Source: Streptomyces sp. rh34 (lineage in GTDB: Bacteria > Actinomycetota > Actinomycetes > Streptomycetales > Streptomycetaceae). From it: DNA of 42,372 nucleotides. Position numbers and translations under genes: made by a program. The stretch's first letter is position 1, and each line of letters begins with the position of its first letter. Under the pieces are notes generated by a model. It searched no databases. It saw only the letters and a list, made by a program, of their open reading frames with translations, and was not told the origin of the DNA. Positions 1 to 7,736 of the stretch are shown in pieces. The stretch covers positions 1 to 42,372 of the forward strand of contig NZ_NTGZ01000032.1 of NCBI RefSeq assembly GCF_002551245.1, written 5' to 3'.

Positions 1-19
1 AGATGTGTATAAGAGACAG
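1..19 (+). other. Nextera/Tn5 mosaic-end adapter remnant
   Basis: The first 19 bases, AGATGTGTATAAGAGACAG, are exactly the Tn5 transposase mosaic end used in Nextera library preparation. They are AT-rich against GC-rich flanking DNA and give the tell-tale artefactual peptide MYKRQ when read from base 5. This is untrimmed adapter at a contig end, not genomic sequence and not a natural transposon end. Confidence 0.97.
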
Positions 20-547
20 TCGCTGGGCACGGCCCTGGTCGACGCGGGGCGCGGGGCCGGTGAGGCGGTCCGGCTGCTGCTGCCGGTCGGCGGGGAGCCG
101 CTGAACGACGATCCTGCGGGGGGTTCACCGCCCCGGCCCACCCGGCTCACCCCGAGGCCCGGCTGGACGCTCGGCGCGTCCGCACCCACCCCCGTCACCG
201 CTCTCGACGCCGCCGATGGCCGGGCGGCCCGCGCCCTGGCCCACGCGTGGGCGACCCGCGCCCCGTTGACGGTGGACGCCCCCACGAGCGGCCTCGCCGC
301 GCTGGTCCCGCCCGAACAGGCGGCCGCCCACGCCCGCGCCCTCCTCGCCCCGCTCACCGCGCCGCTGGCCGACACCCTGCGCTGCTGGCTCTCCCTCCAC
401 GGCGGCTGGGACCGTACGGCGGTGGCCCTCGGCGTCCACCGCAACACCGTCCGCCAACGCATCGGGCGGTGCGGGGAGTTGCTGGGCGCCGACCTGGACG
501 ACATGGACGTACGGGCGGAGTTGTGGTTCGCGCTGCGGCAGACATGA
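20..547 (+). CDS. PucR-type transcriptional regulator, C-terminal part (5' end missing)
   Basis: This is the C-terminal 175 residues or so of a regulator whose start lies beyond the contig edge. The open frame runs into the adapter, so the apparent ATG at base 5 is false. The last 60 residues form the PucR C-terminal helix-turn-helix: a leucine-rich stretch (TLRCWLSLHGGWDRTAVAL) followed by HRNTVRQRI and the family's closing pattern ending in LWFALRQ. In PucR proteins this domain binds DNA and usually controls purine, amino-acid or other catabolic genes. The N-terminal sensing domain is absent, so no ligand can be proposed. A GNAT acetyltransferase gene follows 59 bp downstream on the same strand. 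Confidence 0.85.
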   Translation, partial: SLGTALVDAGRGAGEAVRLLLPVGGEPLNDDPAGGSPPRPTRLTPRPGWTLGASAPTPVTALDAADGRAARALAHAWATRAPLTVDAPTSGLAALVPPEQAAAHARALLAPLTAPLADTLRCWLSLHGGWDRTAVALGVHRNTVRQRIGRCGELLGADLDDMDVRAELWFALRQT

Positions 548-606
548 CCACCGTCCCGGGCACAAAAGCCTTCGCGCCTCCGTGGCGCGCTGACTAGTCT
601 CCGCAC

Positions 607-1455
607 ATGCCCTCACTCGCGCGGCACCGTTTGTCCCCTGCCGACACCGGCCCGGCGCTGCGGGCACTGCGCGCGTGGACACCGCCCGACGCCCCGTCCG
701 GGAGCCTGCACCCCGGGGACGTGGGCTGGCTACTGCGACGGGACGACGCGACCGTCTACCTGTGGACCGACGCACGGGCCTCCTCGCAGGCCGAGGCCGG
801 GTCCGGCGATGCGGCGAAGTCGGCCCCCGTGGCGGTCGGCTTCCTCGACGGCCCCGTGCTGCGGGTGACCGTCGCACCCGGCGCCGACCTCGGGGCGCTC
901 GCGGCGGATGCCGAGGAGCTGCTCGTACCCGGCAACGACGCGACCGACGGCCTGCCCGTGCCCGGCTGGGAACCGGACACGGAGGAGCCCTGGCTCGTCT
1001 TCTCCTGGACCCCGGAGCCGGTGTCGAGCCGCGCCGTGCGGGTCGGCGAGTCCGACCTCGCCGACCGGGCGCTGGTGCACCGAGCCGCCTTCGCGGGATC
1101 CACGCTCTCCGTCGACCACTGGCGCAGGATGACGGAGTCCCCCGCGGGCCACCTGGCCGTGGAGACGCTCGTCCGCACGCCCGCCGGCGAGCCCGCCGCC
1201 GCCGCGACCGGCTGGTTCGGGGGCGCGGGCAGGTGCGGCCTGCTCGAACCGGTCGGCACGCATCAGGACCACCGCGGACACGGTTACGGGCGCGACGCCG
1301 TACGGGGCGCGTGCGCGGCACTCGCCGACCTGGGCGCGAGCGCGGTGGCCGTTCTGACGCCGGCCAAGAACGAGGCGGCGGCAGCGCTTTACCGATCGGC
1401 CGGATTCACCCTCGTACGCGAGAACCACGACTGGACGCGCCCCGGCCGGGGCTGA
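607..1455 (+). CDS. GNAT family N-acetyltransferase
   Basis: The 282-residue protein has a C-terminal GNAT domain from about residue 138. Acetyl-CoA binding motif A is seen as DHRGHGYGRDAV near residue 221, and the usual C-terminal pattern NEAAAALYRSAGFTLV follows, typical of RimI-like amino-group acetyltransferases. The N-terminal 130 residues are less conserved and may form a degenerate second GNAT-like lobe or a substrate-binding part. The start is ATG 607 and no clear ribosome site precedes it. The substrate cannot be told from sequence. It sits 82 bp before the start of the T7SS locus, with no evidence that it belongs to it. Confidence 0.85.
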   Translation: MPSLARHRLSPADTGPALRALRAWTPPDAPSGSLHPGDVGWLLRRDDATVYLWTDARASSQAEAGSGDAAKSAPVAVGFLDGPVLRVTVAPGADLGALAADAEELLVPGNDATDGLPVPGWEPDTEEPWLVFSWTPEPVSSRAVRVGESDLADRALVHRAAFAGSTLSVDHWRRMTESPAGHLAVETLVRTPAGEPAAAATGWFGGAGRCGLLEPVGTHQDHRGHGYGRDAVRGACAALADLGASAVAVLTPAKNEAAAALYRSAGFTLVRENHDWTRPGRG

Positions 1456-1537
1456 ACACCGCTTCCCTCACGTCCCGTCCCCTGGTGTGTACTCCACGAC
1501 CGTCCCTCGGTATGTTGCAGTGGCAAAGGGGGATCGT

Positions 1538-1828
1538 GTGGCACGGGATTACGACAGTCAACTGCTGGAATCGGTAGGGGTACGCCGCCGCAGGATGCGA
1601 GACGCCCTGCTCTTCGGCGTGGGGCGCGCACGGCGCACCGCCGACGAGCGGCTCGGGAAGGTATTCGCGGGCATCGCCATCACCGCCGTGCTCTGCGCCG
1701 GGTGCGTCGGCTGGTCCTTCCTCCAGCACACACTGGACAAACAGAAGGCCGAGCAGGAGAAACAGCAGCGGCAGGCGCAGCGGTACGAACTGTCGGCGCG
1801 CTCTTCCAGCCCGGAGAAGGGCCGCTGA
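1538..1828 (+). CDS. Small single-pass membrane protein at the head of the T7SS locus
   Basis: I chose GTG 1538 (96 residues) because a purine run AAAGGGGG lies just upstream. An ATG at 1487 in the same frame would add 17 unlikely residues. A basic N-terminal segment (VRRRRMRDALLFG) is followed by one hydrophobic span, VFAGIAITAVLCAGCVGWSF, and a charged, glutamine-rich tail (KQKAEQEKQQRQAQRYE) that may be helical coiled coil. No enzyme motif is visible. I do not recognise a named family. Its place before eccD in the same direction, with a 158-bp gap, suggests an accessory membrane protein of the secretion system, which is inference from context. Confidence 0.65.
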   Translation: MARDYDSQLLESVGVRRRRMRDALLFGVGRARRTADERLGKVFAGIAITAVLCAGCVGWSFLQHTLDKQKAEQEKQQRQAQRYELSARSSSPEKGR

Positions 1829-1986
1829 TCAACTCCGGCCGAGAAACGATGAAGTGGCCGGAAATTCACCAGGCGCGCACGTATCGCAGTCGATATTTCG
1901 CCGAACTCGGAAATGCGCCGACCACGCCATGCACTATGCCTCATTGGACCGAAATCTCGGAACATCACGATGATAGGTTTCCGTAA
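1829..1986 (+). promoter_or_regulatory. AT-richer leader upstream of eccD, probable promoter region
   Basis: This 158-bp gap is clearly less GC-rich than its neighbours, for example around GATATTTCGCC and GATGATAGGTTTCC. It precedes the long same-strand run of T7SS genes, so it is the natural place for a promoter. No confident -35/-10 pair can be named, and no strong ribosome site precedes the eccD start. The call rests on base composition and position only. Confidence 0.35.
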
Positions 1987-3345
1987 GTGGTGAGCACAGC
2001 AATGACGTCCCGATCGGAACTGAGCCGGGTGACCCTGGTCGGTGAGCGGCGCCGGGCCGACATCGTGCTGCCCTCGGACACGCCCATCGGTCAACTGCTG
2101 CCGGACATGCTTCAGTTGCTGGACGACCGGGCGGCATCGCGGCCCTTGACCCGGCAGTTGATCACCTCCGACGGTTCGGCTCTGCCGCACGACAGCACGC
2201 TCGCCTCGGCCGGTGTCAGCGACGGCGCCGTGCTGCGCCTGGTCAGGACCCACGCGGCTCCGCCCGCCCCGGTGGTCCACGACGTCACGGACCAGGTGGC
2301 CGACAGTCTCGACCTGCAGGCCTGGCGCTGGCGTCCGGCCGCTCGCAGGGTCACCGCCGGGACGTCGACCGTGGCCTTCGCGGTGATCGCCGCCCTGTTG
2401 GCCCGGCGCGAATTCCCGCTCGGCACCCTGGCCGTCGCGCTGGCGGTCGCCACCGTCGTCCTTCTGGTGGGCGGCGCGCTGTGCGCCCGGATCGGAACGG
2501 GCAACCGCGGCCTGGCGACCGCGCTGCTGTTCGTCTCGGGCGGCCTCGGCGTTCTCACGGCCTGGACCGCCGCCGACACATACGGCTGGTCGGGGCCGGC
2601 CCGGCTCGCCGCGGTGGCGACGGCGGTGGCCCTGGCCCTGCTGCTGCTCGGCTTCTTCTCGCCGCTCGGCCGCGGCGGCCTGATCGGTGCGGCCGCCACT
2701 GCCGCCGTCACGGCGGTGTGGGAGGCCGTCGCCGCCGTGGAACCGGATCCGGCCCGACTGGGCGCCGTGATGGCGGTGTTCTCCGTCGTGCTGCTCGGCA
2801 TGCTGCCGCGGCTCGCACTGATGGTCTCCGGCCTCACCGCGCTCGACGACCGACGGTCGGGCGGGGCGTCGGTCAGCCGCCACAACGTGGCCGACGCGCT
2901 GGCCGCCACGCACCGCGGGCTCGCCCTCGCCACCGTGGTCACCGCGGCGTCGGCGACGGCGGCGGGCTGGCTCCTCACCCTGACCGCGCGGCCGACCGTG
3001 TGGACGGTGCTCCTGCCCTCGCTGGTGGCGGTGGTGCTGCTGTCGAGGGCTCGCGCGTTCCCCCTGGTGGCCGAGGTGGTGGCCCTGTTCGCCGCCGCGG
3101 CGGTGCTTCTCGTACGCCTCGTGATGCTGTGGATGGAGCAGGCGTCCGGGGACGCGGGGCCCGTTGTCGTCCTCGGCGTGGCGGCGCTGCTGCCCCTGCT
3201 CGCCCTGGCGGTGGAGCCTCCCGAGCATGTACGGGTGAGGCTGCGGCGCACCGCCGATCTGGTCGAGTCCATCGGCATGGTGGGGCTGTTCCCGCTCGCC
3301 ATCGGCGTGTTCGGCATGTACGGCCAGTTGCTCGACAAGTTCTGA
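1987..3345 (+). CDS. eccD: Type VII secretion integral membrane protein EccD
   Basis: EccD is the main multi-pass membrane subunit of the ESX/T7SS translocon. The 452-residue protein has the standard plan. Residues about 12-90 form a ubiquitin-like domain (VTLVGERRRADIVLPSD ... DGAVLRLV), which sits in the cytoplasm. From about residue 125 there are around eleven hydrophobic segments, and the protein ends in VGLFPLAIGVFGMYGQ. The length fits the family. The start is uncertain: GTG 1987, GTG 1990 and ATG 2002 are all in frame and none has a strong ribosome site. It is followed by the EspI-like ATPase and EccC genes, so it is part of the core T7SS operon. Confidence 0.92.
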   Translation: MVSTAMTSRSELSRVTLVGERRRADIVLPSDTPIGQLLPDMLQLLDDRAASRPLTRQLITSDGSALPHDSTLASAGVSDGAVLRLVRTHAAPPAPVVHDVTDQVADSLDLQAWRWRPAARRVTAGTSTVAFAVIAALLARREFPLGTLAVALAVATVVLLVGGALCARIGTGNRGLATALLFVSGGLGVLTAWTAADTYGWSGPARLAAVATAVALALLLLGFFSPLGRGGLIGAAATAAVTAVWEAVAAVEPDPARLGAVMAVFSVVLLGMLPRLALMVSGLTALDDRRSGGASVSRHNVADALAATHRGLALATVVTAASATAAGWLLTLTARPTVWTVLLPSLVAVVLLSRARAFPLVAEVVALFAAAAVLLVRLVMLWMEQASGDAGPVVVLGVAALLPLLALAVEPPEHVRVRLRRTADLVESIGMVGLFPLAIGVFGMYGQLLDKF

Positions 3346-3403
3346 CATGCATGCACGGGCGGCTCCGGGCGGGGCACCGGAGCGGAGGAGAAGGGGGGCA
3401 GAC

Positions 3404-4621
3404 ATGCCGAACGCGGAGAACTGGCAGGGTGATGTGCTGCGCGACCTGAGGGGAACGCCTCCTCCGCAGGGCGCGCCCAGCCACGGTGCGGGGCAGAGCA
3501 ACCCTCCGGCACAGGAACGGCGGCAGCCTCCGCAGGAGCAACCGCAGCCGCGTACGGGTGGGCGGGCACCGAGCCCGGACACCTCCGCGTCGCCTGCTGT
3601 GTCGCCCGCTCCTTCGCCTGCCGCTCCCTCGTCCGCCGCTCCCCCTGCCGCCGCTCCTCCTCCCGCCGCTCCTCCGGCACGTGCGCGACGGCCCGCCCGC
3701 TCCCCCGACTCACGGCCCGTGGTCGACAGCGCGCTGTCCGGTACGGTCCGCCGCCCCCGGCAGGGTGAGCCGCCGGCCACGCGGGTCTCGCGTGCGGTAC
3801 GCCGGCTCGTCTCCTCGTCGGCGGCCCGCGAGGTCGCCGAGATCACCCGCACCGCCGAGCGCATCCAGCAGCCGGTGACGACCGGCCGGCAGATCGCCGT
3901 CACCTCCATCCGGGGCGGCGCCGGCAAGACGACGGTGGCCGCCCTGCTCGGCACGGCGTACGCGCACTACCGCCAGGACCCGGTCCTCCTCGTCGAGGCC
4001 GATCCGGCGCTCGGCTCGCTTCCCCTGCGTCTCGGCGCGGAGACGCTGCGCTGGACGACCGCCGACCTGGCGGACATCGTGGAGCCGCAGATGTCGCTGC
4101 TCGACGTCACCGGCTATCTCGTCCAGCTCCCCGACAACGCCTGGCTGCTGCCCGGCAGTCAGGGCCGGATCGGGGCGATGCTGGACACGGCGGCGTACGA
4201 GCGGGTGATGGTCGCGCTCCGCAGGTACTTCGGGGTGACCGTGGTCGACTGCGAGACGCTGCCCGCCGAGGTCGCCCGGGTCGCGCTCTCCGCCGCCCAG
4301 GCCCGGGTACTGGCCGCCCCCGCCACGCTGGACGGCATCACCAGCACGTACGCGGTCCTCCAGTGGATGCAGGGGCTGCCCCGCCACCTGATCGCCGGGA
4401 CCGTGGTGGCGCTCACCAGCACGACGCCGCGCCCCGGGATCGATGTGGAGGCCGCCGCCGAGAAGCTCCGGTCCACCGGCGCGACCGTCCACGTACTGCC
4501 CCACGACCGGCATCTGGCGGCAGGCGGAGCCCTCCGCACCGAACTGCTCGCCCGGCCGACGCGACTGGCCGCCACCCGGCTGGCGGCCGAGGTCTTCCAG
4601 TTCTCCCAGAAGCGCCGGTGA
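3404..4621 (+). CDS. EspI-like MinD/ParA-family ATPase of the T7SS locus
   Basis: I prefer ATG 3404 (405 residues), which follows GGAGGAGAAGGGGG, over ATG 3347, which would begin 1 bp after the eccD stop. Residues about 12-110 are a disordered Pro/Ala/Arg-rich linker. The ATPase core begins near residue 160: Walker A RGGAGKTT (GGAGKT at 171-176), then VEADPALG, then VTVVDCE as the Walker B-like strand. In the MinD/ParA deviant Walker A the first lysine (KGGxGKT) is usual; here it is arginine (R170). In mycobacteria, EspI proteins pair a Pro-rich N-terminus with such an ATPase and modulate ESX secretion. Position between eccD and eccC supports a T7SS role; the exact function is inference. Confidence 0.8.
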   Translation: MPNAENWQGDVLRDLRGTPPPQGAPSHGAGQSNPPAQERRQPPQEQPQPRTGGRAPSPDTSASPAVSPAPSPAAPSSAAPPAAAPPPAAPPARARRPARSPDSRPVVDSALSGTVRRPRQGEPPATRVSRAVRRLVSSSAAREVAEITRTAERIQQPVTTGRQIAVTSIRGGAGKTTVAALLGTAYAHYRQDPVLLVEADPALGSLPLRLGAETLRWTTADLADIVEPQMSLLDVTGYLVQLPDNAWLLPGSQGRIGAMLDTAAYERVMVALRRYFGVTVVDCETLPAEVARVALSAAQARVLAAPATLDGITSTYAVLQWMQGLPRHLIAGTVVALTSTTPRPGIDVEAAAEKLRSTGATVHVLPHDRHLAAGGALRTELLARPTRLAATRLAAEVFQFSQKRR

Positions 4622-4775
4622 CCTCGGTGCGACGCATCGCCACAACAAGAACCACGGCCACGACCACGGCCACGGCTTCCGCCACAACCAAGGCCACCGC
4701 TGCCGGCACTTCCGCCACTTCCGCCACTTCCGCCACTTCCGCCACTTCCGCCACCGCGAACGCCGGACCACGCCG
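4622..4775 (+). repeat. Repeat-rich gap before eccC, including a 9-bp tandem array (4706-4750)
   Basis: The 154 bp between the ATPase gene and eccC hold a purer tandem array: five copies of the 9-mer CCACTTCCG at 4706-4750 (the first copy starts with G). Before it, 4650-4680 is built from degenerate CCACGG/CCACGA units. The array is a multiple of 3, so copy changes would not shift a reading frame. The eccC frame is open through here (reading HFRHFRH), but this is not part of EccC, whose recognisable start is at 4776. Confidence 0.8.
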
Positions 4776-7715
4776 ATGAGCACCCGCCTGATCCACCGCC
4801 CCGCCCGGACCACCCGCCCGCCGGCCGCGCCCGCGCCCCGCACCATCGAGGCCCCGCCCAACCTCCCCGAGGGGAAGGCGGGCAACATCGCGATGTCGCT
4901 GCTGCCGGTCGCCGGGGTCATGTCGTCCGTCGTGATGATGACGGTCGTCCGCAACAGCCAGTTCGCCGCCCTGGGCGCGATCATTCTCGTGGTCACCGTC
5001 ATCGGCTCCGTGGCGCTGCTCTTCTCGCAGCGGGGCAAGGCCCAGCGCACTCGACGCACCCAGCGCGAGGCGTATCTCGCCTATGTGGAGGACCTGCGGG
5101 AGGAGTTGTCGGGCGAGGAGCGCGAGCGACGCGAGCGCGCCGATGTCCTGAACCCCCCGCCGTACGCCCTGTACGACATCGTGCGGGACCCGGCGCGCCT
5201 CTGGGAGCGGCGCAGGGTCGACGACGACTTCCTGCGGGTGCGGGTCGGCACCGGCGAGATGCCCGTACGGGATCTGGGGATCGCCGAGCCGGGTTCGACG
5301 GTGCTCACTCCGCCCGACCTGTTCATGCTCAACGAGGCGTCGGCGCTGGTGAACCGGTTCCGCAACGGCACCGAACTGCCGCTCACCGTCCCGCTGGACC
5401 GGATCGGCAACGTCAGTGTGATCGGCCCCCGCGAGGACTGTCTGCGGGTGGCCCGCGCGCTGCTGGTCCAGACGGCCGCCCTGCACGCACCCGACGACGT
5501 GGCCATCGCGGTCGCGGCGCCGGGGGACCGCGTGGCCGACTGGGAATGGGCCAAGTGGCTGCCGCACCTGCTCGACACCGAGCAGTTCGACGGGCCCGTG
5601 GCCGCCCGCCGTATCGCCCCCTCCGCCCCGCAGCTCGCGCGGCAGATCGGGGCGGAGCTGCGCCGTCGGGCCTCATACGCGGCCGAGGTCCGGCGGGGCC
5701 TGGCCGGACGGGACGCGCTGTCCATGAACTCCCGGCTGCTCGTCGTCACCGACGGGCACGGCGAGGACGCCGTGGAGCTGCCGCGCCCGGACGACGCCGT
5801 CGGCCTGCGCGAGATGGGCGTCACCGTGCTGCATCTGCTGGAGCGACGGGTGCAGGAGCCGGGCCACGTCAGCGTACGGATCACGGTCGACGGCACGGAC
5901 GTGACCATCGAGGACCTGCGGACGCCGGAGCCCGTGAAGGCGCACGGCACGGTGGACGAGACGGGCGTCCCGTTCGCCGAGGGGCTGGCCCGCATGCTCG
6001 CGCCGCTGCGGCTGTCCGCCGAATCCCTGGTCGATGCCCCACTCTCCGGGCCGGTGGAGTTCGCGGCGATGCTCGGCATCGACGACGTGGCCCGGCTCGA
6101 TCTGGACCGACTGTGGGCGCCGCGCGGCGAGCGCGCGTTCCTGCGCGTCCCGATCGGCATCACCGACTCCCACGAGCCGGTGCTGCTGGACCTCAAGGAG
6201 TCCTCGGAGCTAGGGATGGGCCCGCACGGTCTGTGCGTGGGCGCGACCGGCTCGGGCAAGTCGGAGCTGCTGCGCACCCTGGTCCTCGCCCTGGTGGCCA
6301 CCCATCCGCCGGAGGACCTGGCGCTCGTGCTGGTCGACTACAAGGGCGGGGCGACGTTCGCGCCGTTCGCCGGTCTGCCGCACGTGGCCGGGGTCATCAC
6401 CAACCTGGAGAACCAGGCGGGGCTCGTCGAACGGGTCCACGCCTCCCTCGCCGGTGAGGTCAAGCGCCGCCAGCAGGCGCTCAAGGACGCGGGGAACGTC
6501 GCGGACATCGGGGACTACGCGGCTCTGCGTGCCGAGAAGCGGCCGGATCTGGATCCCCTGCCGCACCTGTTCGTGGTGATCGACGAGTTCGGTGAACTGC
6601 TCACCGCGAAGCCGGACTTCATCGACCTGTTCCTCTCCGTCGGACGGATCGGCCGCTCCATCGGCGTGCATCTGCTGCTTTCCAGCCAGCGCATCGAGGG
6701 CGGCAAGCTGAAGGGCCTGGACACCTACCTCTCCTACCGTCTCGGCCTGCGGACCTTCTCCGCCGACGAGTCCCGCACCGTCCTGGACACGACGGACGCC
6801 TTCCACCTGCCTCCGCTGCCCGGCTTCGGCTATCTGAAGGTCGACACGAGCCACTACGCCCGGTTCAAGGCGGGCTATGTCTCGGGCGGCTATCGCGGTC
6901 CGGTCCGCGTCGCCGACGAGGAGGAGACCGGCCCGCTGGCACTGCCGTACGAGGCGTTCAACACCCTGGCAGGACCGGACGAGGCGCGACAGTCCGCAGC
7001 ACCGGCATCCCGTCGCCGCGAGACGGGCCCGACCGAACTGGGCGTCATGGTTGCCCAGTTGACCGGATCGGCACCGCCCGTACGGAGCATCTGGCTGCCG
7101 CCCCTGCCGACGGTCACCGCGCTGGACACCATCGCCGGTCCGCTGGACATCGGACCGCGCGGGATGCGGCTGACCGGAGCGGTCGCGGACGGACACCGGA
7201 GGCCTCTCCGCGTTCCCGTCGGCCTGATCGACGACCCGGCCAAGCAGTGGCAGGGGCAGTGGTTCCTGGACCTCACGACGGCGGGCGGCCACGCGGCGGT
7301 GATCGGCGGGCCTCAGTCGGGCAAGACGACGCTGCTGCGCACGCTCGTGCTCTCCGTCGCGCTCACCCACACCCCGCGCGAGATCGGCGTATACGGACTG
7401 GATCTGGTCGGCGGCGGTCTCCAGGCGCTTTCGGGTCTGCCGCACGTGGGCGGTATCGCGGGCCGCGCCGACCGGGAACGGGCAGCCCGCACCGTCGAGG
7501 AGGTCCGGACGATGCTCGCGCTGCGCGAGGACCTCTTCCGCGAGCACGGCATCGACTCGGTCGAGCAACTGCGCACCCTGCACGCGGCCGGCCGGCTGCC
7601 CGAACTCGCGTCGGCCGAAATTCTCCTCGTCATCGACGGATTCGGCGCGCTCCGCGACGACTTCGACGAGCTGGACGACGCGATCGCCGACATCCTCAAG
7701 CGCGGCGGCGGCTAA
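4776..7715 (+). CDS. eccC: EccC N-terminal fragment (membrane anchor, ATPase 1, most of ATPase 2)
   Basis: This is the 979-residue open part of eccC before the TAA. The start is ATG 4776. Upstream open frame to 4443 overlaps the previous gene and encodes only repeats. Two hydrophobic spans lie at about residues 37-85. Domain 1 is complete, with GATGSGKSELLRTL and Walker B HLFVVIDEFGELL; this is the domain that carries the main ATPase activity in EccC/EssC proteins. Domain 2 has its Walker A (844-851) and Walker B EILLVIDGFGAL (Asp 954) but ends 26 residues later, losing the rest of its fold. If expressed, it would anchor in the membrane but lack the substrate-binding third domain. Confidence 0.75.
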   Translation: MSTRLIHRPARTTRPPAAPAPRTIEAPPNLPEGKAGNIAMSLLPVAGVMSSVVMMTVVRNSQFAALGAIILVVTVIGSVALLFSQRGKAQRTRRTQREAYLAYVEDLREELSGEERERRERADVLNPPPYALYDIVRDPARLWERRRVDDDFLRVRVGTGEMPVRDLGIAEPGSTVLTPPDLFMLNEASALVNRFRNGTELPLTVPLDRIGNVSVIGPREDCLRVARALLVQTAALHAPDDVAIAVAAPGDRVADWEWAKWLPHLLDTEQFDGPVAARRIAPSAPQLARQIGAELRRRASYAAEVRRGLAGRDALSMNSRLLVVTDGHGEDAVELPRPDDAVGLREMGVTVLHLLERRVQEPGHVSVRITVDGTDVTIEDLRTPEPVKAHGTVDETGVPFAEGLARMLAPLRLSAESLVDAPLSGPVEFAAMLGIDDVARLDLDRLWAPRGERAFLRVPIGITDSHEPVLLDLKESSELGMGPHGLCVGATGSGKSELLRTLVLALVATHPPEDLALVLVDYKGGATFAPFAGLPHVAGVITNLENQAGLVERVHASLAGEVKRRQQALKDAGNVADIGDYAALRAEKRPDLDPLPHLFVVIDEFGELLTAKPDFIDLFLSVGRIGRSIGVHLLLSSQRIEGGKLKGLDTYLSYRLGLRTFSADESRTVLDTTDAFHLPPLPGFGYLKVDTSHYARFKAGYVSGGYRGPVRVADEEETGPLALPYEAFNTLAGPDEARQSAAPASRRRETGPTELGVMVAQLTGSAPPVRSIWLPPLPTVTALDTIAGPLDIGPRGMRLTGAVADGHRRPLRVPVGLIDDPAKQWQGQWFLDLTTAGGHAAVIGGPQSGKTTLLRTLVLSVALTHTPREIGVYGLDLVGGGLQALSGLPHVGGIAGRADRERAARTVEEVRTMLALREDLFREHGIDSVEQLRTLHAAGRLPELASAEILLVIDGFGALRDDFDELDDAIADILKRGGG

Positions 7716-7736
7716 GGCATCCACGTCGTCGCGGGC

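Noticed and set aside
5..19. ATG start for the first gene
   Set aside because: The codons ATG TAT AAG AGA CAG belong to the sequencing adapter.
1..19. Natural Tn5-like transposon end
   Set aside because: Exact 19-bp hyperactive mosaic end at base 1 without transposase or second end; library adapter explains it.
1558..3954. 798-residue open frame on the - strand opposite eccD
   Set aside because: Gly/Arg/His-rich antisense shadow; eccD on the + strand has clear ubiquitin-like and membrane segments.
4443..4775. N-terminal extension of EccC
   Set aside because: The frame is open but overlaps the end of the ATPase gene and then encodes only repeat-derived His/Arg/Phe units; EccC sequence begins at 4776.
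7713..7715. TAA as a recoded codon (selenocysteine or pyrrolysine)
   Set aside because: Those use TGA and TAG. No recoding structure is seen, so mutation or sequencing error is simpler.
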